A stretch of DNA of 64,000 nt from Paenibacillus cookii (GTDB lineage Bacteria > Bacillota > Bacilli > Paenibacillales > Paenibacillaceae), in contig NZ_BORW01000005.1 in the NCBI RefSeq assembly GCF_018333375.1, positions 156,700 through 220,699 on the forward strand, given 5' to 3'. A program made the translations under genes and the position numbers. Below are positions 63,832 through 64,000 of the stretch, in pieces. The notes below the pieces were generated by a model, which worked only from the letters and a program-made list of their open reading frames with translations, ran no database searches and was not told the origin of the DNA. Position 1 is the first letter of the stretch, and each line of letters starts with the position of its first letter.

Positions 63832-63872
63832 AAAAGGACGGACAGGCATGTTAGCCTGATCCGTCCTTTTTT
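63832..63872 (+). terminator. terminator of the carboxypeptidase gene
   Basis: AAAAGGACGGA-CAGGC/GCCTG-A-TCCGTCCTTTT stem with a 6-nt loop and T-run. Confidence 0.9.
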
Positions 63873-63913
63873 GTTTAGGCTTTAGCCAGTTGAGCTCGCG
63901 AAGCGTGCGAAAC

Positions 63914-63938
63914 AAAAAACCACCCGCTATGCGGGTGG
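63914..63938 (-). terminator. hairpin at the right edge; terminator or possible IS200/IS605-type end
   Basis: CCACCCGC-TAT-GCGGGTGG is a perfect 8-bp stem; on the minus strand it is followed by six T residues. It may end a minus-strand gene beyond the window. Similar short hairpins mark the ends of IS200/IS605 elements, and no host gene lies on its right within the window, so a mobile element starting here is possible. Confidence 0.4.
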
Positions 63939-64000
63939 AGGGAACGAGGGTTTGACCAACAAGACCATCCCGATAAAATTGAGATGTTCAGGCTCAATTG

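Overview
The window reads as a chromosomal stretch of a moderately GC-rich, low-GC-group Gram-positive (Bacillota), most likely a Paenibacillus-type organism. Pointers are consensus sigma-A promoters, strong AGGAGG ribosome binding sites with many TTG/GTG starts, a seryl T-box, a YesM/YesN two-component pair beside a sugar ABC operon, GlpP-type antitermination, a YtrA-type GntR operon, CymR-type sulfur genes, and ECF sigma factors paired with DUF4179 anti-sigma proteins. Family and promoter calls come from reading the sequence; no searches or folding programs were run.

Layout. 1-5000: 3' end of a FUSC-like membrane protein, a DUF1641-ndh pair with Rex-like operators, a CcdC-like protein, and an MBL hydrolase-TetR operon with two operators set around a near-consensus promoter. 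5000-11400: a possible short RNA, two ECF sigma/DUF4179 pairs (the second sigma gene is frameshifted), rlmA and an Rrf2 regulator. 11400-18800: a LOG-family hydrolase, 6-phosphogluconolactonase, the sulfate transporter cysPTW behind a possible attenuator leader, yezD, a membrane protein and an MgtC-like protein. 19000-23100: glpP-glpK and glpD, each preceded by a terminator leader that begins with the same RNA sequence. 23400-31100: an NAD(P)-binding protein, bifunctional Nnr, small membrane proteins, a DinB-like protein, serS with T-box, a thiamine-binding protein, tRNA-Thr and an orphan F0 subunit-b homologue.

31100-41900: a lipoprotein, DUF523, a YolD-like protein with a LexA box, a DUF4097 lipoprotein, a SulP transporter, a GNAT, cell-wall enzymes (GH73 glucosaminidase, L,D-transpeptidase), a sensory-rhodopsin-transducer homologue, a polysaccharide deacetylase and an ArsR regulator. 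42000-49300: an HD-GYP protein, a five-gene GntR/ABC operon carrying a YtrA-type operator, and an NAD(P)-binding protein. 49300-58700: YesN and YesM facing a sugar ABC transporter (two permeases, then a binding protein) and a GH31 alpha-glucosidase, with cre-like sites. 58900-64000: a SNF2 helicase followed by a SWIM zinc-finger protein, a VanY-type carboxypeptidase, and a hairpin at the right edge that may be an IS200/IS605 end.

No CRISPR array, rRNA, prophage block or intact transposase is visible. The least explained signals are the leader upstream of cysP, the shared 5' element of the two glp leaders, the possible short RNA before the first sigma gene, and the orphan AtpF homologue. Short intergenic gaps not listed hold only ribosome binding sites or terminators.
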